From: Lepturacanthus savala
Lineage: Eukaryota; Chordata; Actinopteri; Scombriformes; Trichiuridae
Length of the DNA stretch: 64,000 nt
Direction: 5' to 3'
NCBI GenBank assembly: GCA_030544235.1
Contig: CM060475.1
Location: forward strand, 5,313,920-5,377,919
In this document: positions 35,724 through 48,478 of the stretch, one piece after another
Layout: each line of letters starts with the position of its first letter
Position numbering within the stretch: the first letter of the stretch is position 1
Position numbers and translations under genes: made by a program
The notes under the pieces: model-generated
What the model was told of the DNA's origin: nothing
The model's input: only the letters and a program-made list of their open reading frames with translations
The model's database searches: none

Positions 35724-37139
35724 CTCAAAAAGGCAGGGGGCAGTAAAGGAGCATTAGATATAGATATTTATACCAGCGGCCTGCTCTATTATAGAGATGG
35801 ATAGATAGTGATGAGAGGCGTTGAACAGAACCAACCTGGACTAAATTAATGATAAACAATGTCTAATTGGTTAATATTTGTTTTTATTTCTATATTTACA
35901 ATAAACCTTCTTTTTAGTGATTGATTGATCAGGAGGAACTTGGACAAACATGGTGAAAGTGGATGAAAAAAAGTGTGTGTAAACAAACAGAGTGGCATGA
36001 CTCAGCAGATTCTAACACAGGAAACAATGATGCCTTCCAGCAGGAGTCTGAATACAATAATCTATCAGGCAATTCAATTCATTTAATGACAGAAAGACTT
36101 TTTTATGTTATGAGGACATTTTTGGAACAGAAAAAAAGATTAGGTCAATACTTTAGCAGTGTGCACCTGATTATTATTCCGAATTATTATGCTAAATCAG
36201 CAATTTACATATGTTCAGTGTACAATAAAGCAATATGTTTTCACAAATACAAATTATTACATTTATTTATTTATTTTACTGTTTTTTGTCTGTCCTGCTG
36301 CAGGTTTGAGTTTCGACAGTGTACCCTGGTGTTTGGTGATATGAAACTTTATAGAGAAGCATCATTCAGTTTTTAATGCTCCACAAATCTGAAACAAACT
36401 CTAGGAAAAAATAAAGTATAAATATTGTTTTAAGCTACAGTGAGATCAGCTGAGATTATATTGATGGCTGGTTCTTTCATTCAGCACCTTAATTGATGCC
36501 TTGTCATCAAATTCCTGCCCTGGAAAAAAAAAAAGATATTATTATTATTATTATATGCATTGTTTTTTCTGAAATCAGCATCTCTACATGTATTCCAGCC
36601 ATTTCTGTTGAATTCCAACACATGAAAACCTCATTCTGCTTAAAGGAGTGGAATAAATTCACCCAAGAACAATGATAAAGACTGTGGAGAGGATGATAAG
36701 ATTATTATTGCACCAAATACTGATTTCTGAACTCTTCTTAAGTGTAAACATCAGTATTATGTTGTTTTAAAATGAATTTGATCTTGTTTCTTTGCATTGT
36801 TTGAGGTCTGAAAACTTGTATCTTCTCTGTTATTTTGACCATTTGTCATTTTCTGCAAATAAATGTCCTAAATGATAATATTTTTATTTTGATTTAGAAT
36901 TTTGATTGATATTCTTGAATAGGAGACAACTGTAGACTCAGAATCAGGTCAAACTACACCAGGAGGGCCTTATTCATTCATTCATAAAATAAAGGATCAG
37001 ATACTTGATCCATTTTTCCTCCAACACATTTACATTTCATACTTTTATCATACAAGATTACAGATGATTGTGTATGAGACAGTTATAGACTGAAATTTTC
37101 CTTTTTTTTTTTTTTTGTGAAATAGACCTGGAATTCCTC

Positions 37140-37520
37140 AGTGCCCCGTAACGTTGGTGGTAACTAAATTGGTGCTGGAGGACGTCTGTTCTAAACACAC
37201 GTAGGATTCCTGGCATGTCGGACGCTGATTTACCGCGGCACATGCCAAACCCGAAGCTTAACCTTGTTTTAACCCCAATAAAAACTCTCCTTCGGCCCCA
37301 TTGTTTCACCTCGGACCTGCTTAGTTGCCAATTGACAGCTGTCCACAAGTGTTGTCTCGGCGTGTTTAATTTTCCGTGTTGGGGCCAGTCCTCCAGCTGA
37401 CCCGCCGCTGAACCTTGACCGCCACGTGTTCAAAGAAACCGAACGAGCTTATTTGTAGTCGGTGTGAGGACAGACGAGTGAGAGGGGGAGGCGGAGATCC
37501 TTCCCCCTCTGTCGCTTCTC
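37140..37520. promoter_or_regulatory. local CpG-rich block in AT-rich flank
   Basis: This stretch holds more than twenty CpG dinucleotides in under 400 bases (GACGTC, ACGTAGG, GTCGGACGC, ACCGCGGC, CTCGGCGTG, CCGCCGCTG, GCCACGTG), against very few in the surrounding kilobases. It also contains an E-box/CACGTG. CpG retention suggests an unmethylated regulatory element or an old CpG islet. Frames across it read no known protein. Role is inference. Confidence 0.35.
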
Positions 37521-37838
37521 TTTCTCACCAGTTACCGCACTTCTTTTTCTTTTTTTTCGGTCCTTCCTTTACTCTGTCTACTTTTCCAACCAACTCGTCT
37601 TTTTCTACTCGCACTAACTCTACTAATTTTATAGATTTATCTGCCTCCTAGTGAGCAGCCTGGCCCTGACAGTGCCCGGTGTGCCATCTAGTTATTTATA
37701 GGATGGTGCGTTTGTTTCTGAAGAGCTCTTCTTGTAGCCCTATCCGTTTCTTGATAAATGAAATTCCTTGGCCCACTCTGGGGTTTTAACAATAGGACGA
37801 CAGACACGCTGAGCTCAAGAGACTCAAAATATTTCAAG

Positions 37839-37841
<3 letters not shown>

Positions 37842-37891
<50 letters not shown>
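37842..37891. repeat. (CA)25 microsatellite
   Basis: A perfect CA tract of 50 bases. Confidence 0.98.
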
Positions 37892-37892
<1 letters not shown>

Positions 37893-38904
37893 CTGCTTCA
37901 CATGTCTAGTAGCATGTTGTGGTCTTCTGTCACGTGTGTATTTTAGTCTAAGGACTTCCTCGCTGCTCAAGGTTGACACCATGTTGTGTTATAAAGAGAC
38001 GTGTCATATTCAACAAAACAAGAACAAGAACAAAAATCTGTTCTTGAATCCTCACGACTGAGCCTGAAATTCAATTATCTGAAGAAATATACAAAATATC
38101 TTAATCCCTATTCCCATGTCTCTAATGTGAAGATTTGCTAAATATTGAGTTTTAGGCTCTTTCTCAGGCAAAACAAGACATAAAGACGTCACCTTGGACT
38201 CTTTTTTAATATTTTCCAACATTTTATAAATCAGGGAAGTTCAAACTCAGTCAAACTCATTTCAAGCACCAAATACAGAACAATTTAATCTCATAAAAAA
38301 GTCTAATTTCAACAATATGATGTCCCCGTTATTCTATACGGTATTCTATATGAAATTAAATGAATCTTTACAAATGAAAATATCTTATCTTTGGAACAAT
38401 TAGTCCAATATTGAATAGAATTTATCTTGAAATATCATATTCCATTGGCAAATAATTTTGGTTATTTCAGTTTTTTCCTTTTAGTTTGGTGAATTTCGCC
38501 TTGTTCTCTTAAAATAAGATTAAATTGTTTGACTTTTTATCTTAATATCATCTTATTATCTCATATTTTGGACTTTTTATCTCATTATTCAGATTTGTTT
38601 GTCTTATATTTTGAAAAAAACTTAAAGTAACATTGATTATTGATTTTGTAAGTTATCTCCTGCCTTACAAACAAATCCAAACTTTAAATATTTTATCTGT
38701 TGAGCCCTTTCTGGAACTTTCTGGAGCTGAGAATTGGATAGAAAAAATGTTTAAATCAGGACAATCCCGACTGATTTACTGAGGAAAAGGATTATTTGCT
38801 GCAAATTTCAGCTCTAAAACACCTTTATTACAAGTTTTCATGGTGGAAAAATAACTTATTCTATAAGTTATTTAACAATAACGTGATATAAACAATAACT
38901 AACA

Positions 38905-39020
38905 TTGTGTTTTACTACAGATAAAATACTGTATTCTCTGTTTTAACTGAGGTTTTTTTCATGTGATTTATGAATAAAACTCAATGCTGCCCCTGTATCA
39001 GGAGGTTTAGTATTTTAACA
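38905..39020 (-). repeat. dispersed repeat R8 fragment
   Basis: This matches 25,687-25,800 in the same direction: TGTGTTTTAC, ACTGAGGTTTT, ATGTGATTTATGAATAAAAC, TCAATGCTGC, CTGTATCAGG and GGTTTAG in the same order. It is a fragment of the family whose fuller copy is at 25.6 kb. Confidence 0.7.
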
Positions 39021-40346
39021 GGTTAAACTTTACTTTCCAGCTGTTTTATTGGTATTAGTTAAACTTTGCAGTGGCAATTAAGGTCATTGAATATTATTAT
39101 TCATAAGGTTCATTTGTTGTCAAAAACAAACCGTTCTATAAATGAGTACCATTATACAACAATGACCTGTATTTAATTGGATTCTTTCCTTTTTTTAGTT
39201 AATTATGTTGTTTTAAACCGTCCCCATCTCTTCTCCTGATATGTTTTCTGCTGAGAAATGTTTGTTCCTGTCAGCAAATAGAAACCCTGAACGAAGCTCG
39301 TTGGCTCAAGGACGCTTCAGTGAGCTGGATGTTACTGTTCTCTTGTTGCAGACATTTCAACTGAGGCCAGAGTTTGTTGTACCTTTGAAAGCAAGGATCA
39401 AATGATCCAGCATCAAATATAGACTCATTTGCTTAGTTATATCATTCTCGGAGTGTTACAAGTGCATCTTTAGGGCCCTGGTCTGTACTAGAGTTTAATT
39501 TTTTTCCCCCAAAATGGCATAAATCAGATCTGGGGATGAGAAGACCCATTTCCTAGGAATGTTGGGAAATAACTGCAGGGTTTTATTGTTGTCCTGTTTT
39601 AGCCTATACATCTTATGTGTGTGTATCATTCAAACATGCGTTCCTAAATCCCAGACGGACATTTTCTTTATCAAATGATTGCATATTTTTTGCATAATTA
39701 TTAGGGCAAAAGAACACAGTCTATGTTATTTCCTTCACCACAGTAATTATAATGATAAATTCTGCTTAATAAACCTTTTAAATGTGCTTTTTTCAGGATA
39801 TTTCTCATGCTGAGATTGTAAATGTCTGACTATCCACTTGTTGTTCCCCTGAAACACTTGATCATTCTCCAGTTTTTGAAAATAAAATCATGCAAACGAC
39901 ACATACATGGATCTTAAACTTCACTTTTGGTTATTATTATTATTATTATTAGTGCTACTGTCAATAGGTTCTGTATAGTATTCTGTGTGTGATCTCTTAA
40001 CTAAATACTTGTATTTTCTGAATTGCATTTAATATTTATAAGTGATGCATTTTGTCATTCTCTGCATTAGGCTGATAGCTCAATAGACTAGGAATATATT
40101 TATTTATATATATTTGTTGTACATTTAAATTATGCTCGTTATATTATGCTTGTTATGATATATGGGAGCATAAAGTATAACACATTATCACATTACTGTT
40201 TTTCAAACATTCCGCTTTTCTGACATGAATAGGCCTAATATTAAAGTGCTACTGCTCTGACAATGGAAAAAAAATGTTGAATTAATGTTAATGCTGCTAG
40301 TCTGACAATTAGACATCGATGTCTAAATAGCAGCATGTCAGAATAG

Positions 40347-40744
40347 GCAGTAGAATGCTGATGAGTATAAAAGGAGTCTGTATTACCGTATAATATGTAG
40401 TAGAATGCTGATGAATATAATGAGCCTGTATTACCATATAATATGTAGTAGAATGCTGCTGAATATAATGAGCCTGTATTACCATATAATATGTAGTAGA
40501 ATGCTGCTGAATATGAGTCTGTATTACCGTATAATACAGGGGTGGGCAATCCTGGTCCTACTAATCAACCTCTAGAGCCATTGCCAAGGCCTTCATTAGT
40601 AGAATCAGGTGTGTAACTTCTTGGTTGGAACAAAATCCTGCACCCACACCGGCCCTCCAGGACCAGGATTGCCCACCCCTGGTATAATATGTAGTAGAAT
40701 GCTGCTGAATATAATGAGCCTGTATTACCGTATAATGGGTAGTA
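40347..40744. repeat. 48-bp minisatellite, about five units, with nested MITE
   Basis: The unit is roughly GTAGTAGAATGCTGCTGAAT + ATAATGAGCCTGTATTACC + RTATAATAT. Units begin near 40,347, 40,397, 40,445 and 40,493, with the last beginning after the inserted MITE at about 40,690. Lengths are 50, 48, 48 and about 44 bases, with few substitutions. The minus-strand frame reading repeated LYGNTGSLYSAAFYYI is simply this array, because 48 is divisible by three. A hAT MITE (40,537-40,681) inserted in the array. Confidence 0.92.
40537..40681 (+). mobile_element. hAT-type MITE, left arm partly deleted
   Basis: Second copy of the 14,708-14,910 element. It starts CAGGGGTGGGCAATCCTGGT and ends ATTGCCCACCCCTG, but about 58 bases of the left arm are missing: CCTGGTCCT joins directly to ACTAATCAACC. 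The perfect 8-bp target duplication GTATAATA is at 40,529-40,536 and 40,682-40,689. The target was a minisatellite unit. The deletion leaves only 23 bases of left terminus, so its hairpin is much shorter than that of the intact copy. Confidence 0.93.
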
Positions 40745-41266
40745 GCCACCATCGTCTCTATCAACATTACTGTATTAGATGCACACCATTTTTTTTTATT
40801 TTACCAGTTTCCCATCATAACCTTTCCTGGGAATCAAGGAATAGATTTGATCAGATTTCCCAGGAATCCCAGGTCCTGTATTTTAACCAGAGGATGTACA
40901 TCCAGCAAATAGATGTATTTGTCTGAACTTAATAGCTGCAAACACACTGCAATACACTAAAGAGTTTTTTATTACAACCAGACCCATTGATTTCATCAAA
41001 AGTCATCAACTGAAAAATCTTGTACCTCACTGGCTCATCTTTAGATGTCTTAACTCGGTGACAAAAGGCGGTGAAAGAGAGACGCAGCAAAAGGGAAATA
41101 AAAGGAAAAATGTAAGAAAGACAAGACAAAGAGAGGAGGAAACAGGAAAACGTGTGAGCTGGGGGATGTCAGGAGGGGTGGGTGATGTGTATTAAAATGG
41201 AACAGCCCCAGGCTTCTCTCCATTTTTGTCTAGTTAAAGGACAAAGTGTGAGGGGGAAGTTAGTCC

Positions 41267-41267
<1 letters not shown>

Positions 41268-41299
<32 letters not shown>
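41268..41299. repeat. (TG)16 microsatellite
   Basis: A perfect TG tract of about 32 bases, in a stretch with further irregular TGTG and GCGTGCG words to about 41,490. Confidence 0.97.
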
Positions 41300-41300
<1 letters not shown>

Positions 41301-43306
41301 ACGAGGATGTATTATCTGTATTCATGTGTGTGTCAGTTGATAGAACCCCTGGTATTCTTGAAAGGCTCTTATCGACAGACTTAATGCCGTTATTGGACAT
41401 GAGACACGTGGCCGACGCGCTCCCTCGAGTGTGTGCGTGCGCAGGCGTGCGTTCATCTGTAATGAATGCATGGATGTGTGTGTGAGCCCCCTGTATCCGC
41501 CCTGTGTGAGCCTGTATCGATCCCCTGGACCCGAAGTCTCCCCTCTCTGCTGGCTCTGGTTTTTGCCATCGCGGGGTGTCCAGCCGCTGTCCTCAGGAAG
41601 CCTCATAACGCTCAGCAGAAAACACCCTCTGACCCAAGGGTTCAAAAGCTTTGATTTTAGCGGCTAATGCACACAGGCCAGCAAACTTTTATCATGTCAC
41701 AACCTCTAAAATCTTCATCAATGCCTTTGATTTTATCTTTGTAGTGGTCTCCCGGTGCACGTTTTTCAACCGTTTTGACTTGCTTTTTTTTCTTTTGACA
41801 ATGTGACATTGTTTTAATGACATCTACTGAATAAAATCTATCTGGGATTAAGTGAAAAGCACCAACTGCAACAAAAGACGCGGGTGTCCTCGAAACATCA
41901 TTTTTAATAGATTAAGTCCTTTTATTCTTCTTTGAAGCAAAGGTTGAAACACTTTGGTTTCAAAAACTTCAAACTCTTTATTTCTCTTTTTTTTTAAACT
42001 GTCTGTGGCTATTATTCATAAAAGGAAATCAGTAAAAGGAAAGCTGAGTGGCTGCAATATTCCACATAAACTGATTGTTTAATTTCATTAAAAGTAATAC
42101 ACAAAGTGAATGGAGAATTAAGATTAAAGGTCTACTGGGTAAAAGATACATGTATGGACAATATTTGTGTCAGAGCAGTTCATTGTGAATATAAAGATAA
42201 GATTTGTTTGATCAGTGGATTCAGGCTGCAACAACAACTACAACCTGCTGAAAAAGTTGATGGAAATGGCACAAATTTAAGAAAATGAAGGTTGCATTCG
42301 CTTGAGGTTTATTAAATTTTGTCCATAATTCACCTCTAAAATCTTGGTATGGATATACAATTGAACTTTTAGACTAAATAACTCTTTATTTGCATTCTGT
42401 GAACTCAATAATGTGTAGTTACACACCTCTTTTATCATATCTATAATAAAAGCAAAGTTATGGGCTTTATGTTGCTTTCATGTGCTGTGGGAAAAATGAT
42501 ACTTTCCACTTGTGAAATGGAAGTTATGAGTGTGAAGTGCTTTTGTTGTAACAAAGACCCAGTAACTGTAGACAATAAGAAGATGATGAGTGTAAAAGTT
42601 ATTAAAATATGCAGCAGCATCATGTAGGCTACACACAAACCAACGAAAAGCAGCAGAAAACATGTAAGAGAATGAAATTCTTACCATTCTCAACTTATAT
42701 GGTTTCTTTAGCTCCGCCTACTCATGATGCGTTTAGACTTGGCTCGGAAAAACGTGTTTCAACATGTTCAAAATGAATTAAGTGGATGTAAAGGCTGTAA
42801 AAAGTGTGTGAAGTGCATGTGGCACATTCACACCAAAGCAGACATTTGTGTTAGAACTTGCAGTAAAATGTCCCTTAACTCGTCTACTAAAATGTCATTA
42901 AATGAGAGATGGAAAACCACTGTCTCTTCATGGAAAGCGAAACACAATTCCTTTCCAATTCCAATCTCCTTTTTTCTTCATCACACTTCATTTACTTCAT
43001 TTGCTGTGTGATGTATCCTATCCTAGTTTGCTTCCTTTTCCTCTTCTGCCTTTTGCCCTTTTGACTCTCGCATCTCAATCTTTTCCTCATCGCCTTTTTT
43101 TAAAATGTTGTTTCACTTTATCGCTCTCCTCTATTCTTTAATTCCTTTCTGTCATTCCCCCCCCCCACTCCCGTTTTTTCCTCTCCCTTTTGTGTGATGA
43201 TGAAAAAGTGCAGTCTTGGCGTTTCAGTCTCATATCAAATGCTCATGTGCGTAAAGGGAGAGAGTGAGAGACAATAGATGCCAGAGCCAGTGTTACTGTG
43301 CGTTTC

Positions 43307-43314
43307 TGTGTGTG

Positions 43315-43355
<41 letters not shown>
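43307..43355. repeat. (TG)n with one CG interruption
   Basis: About 48 bases of TG with a single TGCG. Confidence 0.97.
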
Positions 43356-43359
<4 letters not shown>

Positions 43360-43664
43360 AGAACATTGCATGGAAGCACCAGTGAACATCTGGCCTATGC
43401 GCCAATGATTGGTTGGGGAAGTTCCTCAGGATATAACACTTGAAAATGTCTTGGCATGTTCACGACAACAGCAGTGCAGTGTGTGTGTGTGTGTGTGATG
43501 ACTGTTATGTGTGTATTGAACAGGCATCGGTAAGTGATTATACAGCATCCGTGATGTGTGTGACGAATGATTGTATTATGTGTGTGAGATAACCATTATG
43601 TGAGTGAGTTTAAGATGATTGTATTCTTATGCTTGTGTGAGTAATCATACACAGCCTTTTTGTA

Positions 43665-43843
<179 letters not shown>

Positions 43844-44204
43844 TGGGAGCTTTTACTTCCCACCATTAGCTCTAAATCCTTTTTTTGAGCAGGCGGCTGA
43901 TTCTTCCCTTGATTACTATTTAGACTTTCACTCGTTTACCCGGCGCCATCTCTCCTTTGTTTTATCTCTTTTGCCAGCTCGTTATTCCTCTTTCTCTGGA
44001 ATAATTTTATTTTCTTTGCCCATCGTTCATGATGATGCTCCTTCGGTTCAACAAGAGGCCAGTAGAAGTTTCTACTTTCTAGCAGTTCTTCCGCTTTTCT
44101 TGCACTCCTGTTTCTTTTTTTTCCCTCCCCATCTCCTTTGTGACTCAAACACTCTGATTACCCAGTACACATGCACGTCTTTTGTACTCTATTGATTGCA
44201 CATG

Positions 44205-44345
44205 TTGGCGTGTTGGTGCCCGTAAAGGAGGCGGTGGCCCTCATCAAGCGGCGTCCTCCCGGTAGCGGCGGCAGGGCGGCGGGCCGTGAAAGATGCGGCA
44301 GGGTTGTTAAAAGTGATGTTAAGAGAGCGGCTGGCAGCTGTTCCT
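44205..44345. promoter_or_regulatory. GC/CpG-rich islet
   Basis: About 140 bases with many CpG and GGCGG words (AAGCGGCGTCCTCCCGGTAG, GGCGGCAGGGCGGCGGGCCG) stand out from AT-rich neighbours. GGCGG words could bind SP/KLF factors. The plus-strand frame KEAVALIKRRPPGSGG is open only briefly and matches nothing known. Role is inferred from composition only. Confidence 0.3.
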
Positions 44346-44394
44346 GACAGGTTGGGGATGGAAGGACAGATGGTGTTTGATTAGCGAACAGACC

Positions 44395-44670
44395 GCTGAT
44401 GGAAGGAGAGATGGAGGGATGAAGGGAGGAATGAAGGAGGGGTTGAGGGATGGGTATGAGTTTGGAGGGATAAGTGGAAAGATGGATTCTTTGAGTTTAA
44501 GGATGGAAAGATGGATTTCATATAGAATGAATGGACTTTTTGACAAACGGGGACTGTTGCTTGAGAAGCTGGAACACAGGAATGAATAGAAAGAAAGATG
44601 GATGGTTTAGAAGGGGGTAAAAGGAGCATGATTTGATGGAGAGAAGAAGGGATGCTGAGCATGCTGGGAG
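44395..44670. repeat. degenerate GGAT/GGAGGGAT purine-rich tract
   Basis: A nearly continuous purine strand of variations on GATGGA, GGAGGGATGA and GGAAGGA, interrupted by a few pyrimidine words. It is simple-sequence derived; long frames in both directions across it are not genes. Confidence 0.85.
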
Positions 44671-45159
44671 GAGGAAGCGAAAAATGCTGTCAGGGCATCT
44701 GTTGGAAACAACAATTAGCATTGTTCACCTGGGTGCCATCTTAAAGAACTGATGCAAATAAACCTGCAGCGCTGGCTGATTAAAGTCTGTTCGACAAGCT
44801 AGCGGTGATCATCGCAGCCGCTGATGTTCCGATTCACGCAGCCGTTTGTTTGACTGATGGTTAAAAGTGGATGTTGTGTAATTAGAGAGCTGAGTTTAGC
44901 TTTTCGAGGTCAGTCTGAAGTCAGGCAACTACCTGAAGTTCTACCTGAGAAAGCAGAGTTTTAGAAGATACAAAGCTGACATGAGCAGTGGTTTTTGACC
45001 ATTTTTTAAAGTTCCCGAAAACTCTATAGAAGATAACTGCTGCAGAACCTTCACGAAATCAAATTAACTAACCCAAAGTAATAGTTAAAAAATCATGGTA
45101 TCCTTTTTGTTTTCCTGAGATTTGATCAACCAATCAAACAACCTTTGCCTATAAATTAC

Positions 45160-45740
45160 ATTAACCCTTCTATACATGGAGGTCACTACAGTGTACAGCT
45201 GTTTTAAAGTGTTTTTGTTAATACATGCCTGCAATTATGGGCACTGCTGCATATAGTGGAAGCTATCGAATCATCCCATATAAGAAATCCCATTGGAATG
45301 TTGCTTTTGAGGGGAAAAAGTGGCCAGTGAATCCAAGATGGCTGAAAGACAGAGAAAGACCAACTACCTCATCTATTTAGGCTTCTACCTTCTATAAAAA
45401 CATACCATTACAGGTAAAAATGGTGACAGGCTACCAGTTTTTCTTGGAAATAATAATATCCTGTAATGTTTTGATTATAAATTAACTTGTGTTTTTTAAA
45501 ATGTAGTACCATGCTATTACATTACACACTTGAGTGGACAAATAAATATATCTATAAAATAAAGTTGTTTTTTTTCCAAACCTCGTTTTACGTCTCTAAG
45601 GATTTGTAAAAACACACTGTAAAAACCTGAGTGAGTTTTACATAATTCATGCTATTAAAGGAGAAAATGTAAATTTGCTGTTGCAATTTGTTCATAAATA
45701 AACAAAATTTCTGATTGGACAAAGACTCTTTCAGCGTCTT
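45160..45740. repeat. dispersed repeat R9, copy 1 (approximate limits)
   Basis: From about 45,420 the order TAATATCCTGTAATGTTTTG, ACTATAAAT-like, GTGTTTTT.AAAATGTA, CCATGCTATT, AACC.C.TTTTAC and CTGAGTG parallels 47,335-47,640. ACACTTGAGTGGACAAATA recurs inverted near 14,540. It is an old AT-rich interspersed repeat with unresolved ends. Confidence 0.4.
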
Positions 45741-46424
45741 TCAGCTTTTTGGGGTGATTTTGATACTGTAGTTTCAGAAGTTGAAATTTTCAATTCATTT
45801 ATTTCTGAAATCAGTCTCTAAATAACATAACACCATTTAGCTTCCATTACTCAAACTGTCCATTTCTGTTGTTTTTTTCTTCTAAATGAAGGATTTGAGT
45901 CAATAAACAAACCACTGACTTAAAATGGTTTGTCATTTGCTTATTACATGGCAATTACCAAGAACTCTGGCTGTATTTGAGATTATTCACATTATTGTAA
46001 TTGTGTAGCAGTGGTGATCAAATAATGCGTCCATCTCATCCGAGACCATTGGATCCATCCCACAATTTGGCAGTAAATGTGAATAAAACAATTTCTCTCT
46101 CTCTCACACACTCCCACACACTCTGGACCACACTGTCCACTTTAGCTGCAGTTAACACAGAGAAGACAGTTACAGCTATTAGAATTATGTTGAGGAGGGA
46201 TTTTCCATAATAAACTCTCTCCCTACTCCATAATAATAGCGGCCATTACCCAAGATGTATCACTGTCATGCCATCTCCGCAGACAAAAAGTGCATTTGTG
46301 TCTGTGCGAGTGTGTTTGTGTGCGTACGGCGGCGTGATTGAGAACGAAACAATCAGCAGGCCAACACAAACACAGCTGTTTTATTGTTGCGCTGCTCAGA
46401 TGTGCTTTCATAGGCAGACGGCGC

Positions 46425-46426
<2 letters not shown>

Positions 46427-46457
<31 letters not shown>
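46427..46457. repeat. (TG)15 microsatellite
   Basis: A perfect TG tract of about 31 bases. Confidence 0.97.
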
Positions 46458-46458
<1 letters not shown>

Positions 46459-46825
46459 TCATATAGAGCAAAGAGTGACCCCACCTCCTGTTCAGCCCCT
46501 CCTGTTCTAATGAAAAGCTTTGGCAGTGGAAGCTAATGCACAAGACAGCCCTCATCTCTCTCTCTCTCTCTCCATTCGTTCTTGAAGCTGAAATCTGCAA
46601 CACTTTTATTTTAATGTGTAATTTTTGGATCCATCTGTGTGGTTGAGAGATGCAATAACACCGACTTGAGGTGAAACAACTTAAACGCCACAGATTTTGT
46701 CGACTATTTTTTCATTTTAGTTTAGTCTTGTATCAAATGCCCATAATAGTTTTAGTCATATATAGTCAATTTGTATCCTTTTTGGTTTAGTCACATTAGT
46801 CAATGACAAATCCTGGTATTTTACT

Positions 46826-47190
46826 GGAGTTACTGGACTGAGCTGAATGTTCCCTAGACACTAAAAGTTTAATAAAGTGTGTAACTCAGTAAGTGAAACC
46901 AGCAGCAGAGAGTAGCTTCTTGTGATGAACTAACAGAGGTTGCCGCATTTAGTGCCGACACCACTGATGGATGCTCTTCACTCAGACAGTAGCACTGGAG
47001 GAGAAGTGATGTGCATCCAGTGAAAGCACTTTTTTGATTATAATTTTAAAAGTCTGTGACAAAAAAAGATTGTTTTTAATTTACTTTTTATTTATTAAAG
47101 TAGATTTCATCTCATCTTTTTTTGTCAACAAAATCGTGTTTCATCACAGTCAGTGGTTAAGGGCATTGATTTTGATTTTCTTGTTTCTGT
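46826..47190 (+). repeat. dispersed repeat R6, copy 1
   Basis: About 360 bases match 62,614-62,975 in direct orientation over their full length: GAGTTACTGGACTGAGCTGA, ATGTTCCCTA, AGCAGAGAGTAGCTTCTTGT, TTTAGTGCCG, CACTGATGGATGCT, CTGGAGGAGAA, ATCCAGTGAA.GCACTTTTTT, TAGATTTCATCTC and TTTCATCACA. I judge similarity near 80%. The preceding 46,680-46,825 (TTTAGTCAT, GTCGAC words) may be part of the same element. No ORF. Confidence 0.85.
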
Positions 47191-47334
47191 CTATATATAT
47201 ATACATTACATGGTTATATGTAAGGTGACATATGTAAAGATTTTGTGAGTTTTGATTTTATATTTGGAGGAAATACCAATTAATCAACTGTCCACTCAGT
47301 TGTACATTGAGCTGTGTTTCAACTTCAGTGAAAA

Positions 47335-47700
47335 ACACTACCGGTGTTTTTTTGAAAATAATTCATATCATATAATATTTTGACTATAAATATATATAAT
47401 AATAATATATATAACTTCTTTATGTTTTTAGAATGTAATTTGAGTTTTTTTCACAATGCTATTCCATTGATTTTTCATTTTGAACAAATTTGAACAAATA
47501 TATATATATATATATCTTCATAGAATAGAGATTTTGTTCAAACCCTGTTTTACATCATACATAAGGTTGTACACAAAGAATCAACACAAAGATTCTGACT
47601 GAGCTTATCATAATTAATGCCTGAGTGGGTTAAACTATAAAGTTGCTTTCTGCCAACATGTGAATGAGAATCCCTTTACACTGACTGTTGGTTCATTTAA
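47335..47700. repeat. dispersed repeat R9, copy 2 with AT expansions
   Basis: It parallels 45,420-45,735 but carries several short TATA runs (47,383-47,410; 47,499-47,513). The segment just before it (47,255-47,315) matches 14,920-14,975 inverted. Confidence 0.4.
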
Positions 47701-48422
47701 GCTACAATTCTTATTTTTCCTGTACATTTTTGCATGTTTTCAATATTTTAGATTAAACCACAACAATATTAGTTGTCGTGCTGTGACAAGCAGCCACATA
47801 CCAAGAATAAACTCACAACATTCCTTCAATAACAATAATATTGCTGTTTCCACATACTGCAGGATGTTTTACACATCCAGACCTGTGAGGTGTATCTCTG
47901 TTGCCACCATCCCAAGTAGAGAATCTTTTGAGAACTTTTGAGCTGTTTTTTGGGATATTTTAAAGACATAGATCCCAAAACAAAGCAACATTTTTGTTTT
48001 ACTTACAATATATCACTGTTACAAACCTATCCAAGAACCATGAGTTATAAGTTCGTGCTGCCATTCCCATGTTAAAAAGGAATGGTTGTCTGCAGGATTC
48101 TTTATTTGCACAATTTGTTTGAGTTGAACTTGGTAGAATCACCTAATGATCCACTTTAAACTGTGTTCTCTTGTGGTTTAGGTGTTACATATGTTACGTG
48201 ACCTCAGCTGCAAACCGATGTACATAAACCTTTGACTTTTGGTGCCAACACACACACTCAAGACAAGGTGTGTGTGTGTGTGCGTGTGAGGAGATGAAAT
48301 GAAAGCTCTGAGAAAAGAAGCATGCAGAAGAGAATCAAGAAAGCAGGAAAATGACAGTGAGATATATCAGTGAGGGATGGAGCTGTGAGAAGGATGCTAG
48401 GGCAACAAGGGCAGACAGGCCA

Positions 48423-48425
<3 letters not shown>

Positions 48426-48478
<53 letters not shown>
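48426..48478. repeat. compound (TG)n(AG)n
   Basis: About 40 bases of TG then 12 bases of AG. Further TG runs follow at 48,484-48,535. Confidence 0.97.

Larger units (their letters stand above)
35724..40346. other. gene-free stretch
   Basis: It contains the CpG-rich block (37,140-37,520), a CA tract (37,842-37,891), repeat R8 and two short ATT runs (36,536-36,553; 39,932-39,952). Positions 38,150-38,620 contain AAATATCTTATCTTT-like words related to the R10 repeat at 56.5 kb. No coding exon was recognised. Confidence 0.5.

Noticed and set aside
40241..40549. Minus-strand frame with repeated LYGNTGSLYSAAFYYI units
   Set aside because: The repeat protein is only the 48-bp minisatellite read in frame; the array is split by a MITE and has 50- and 44-base units.
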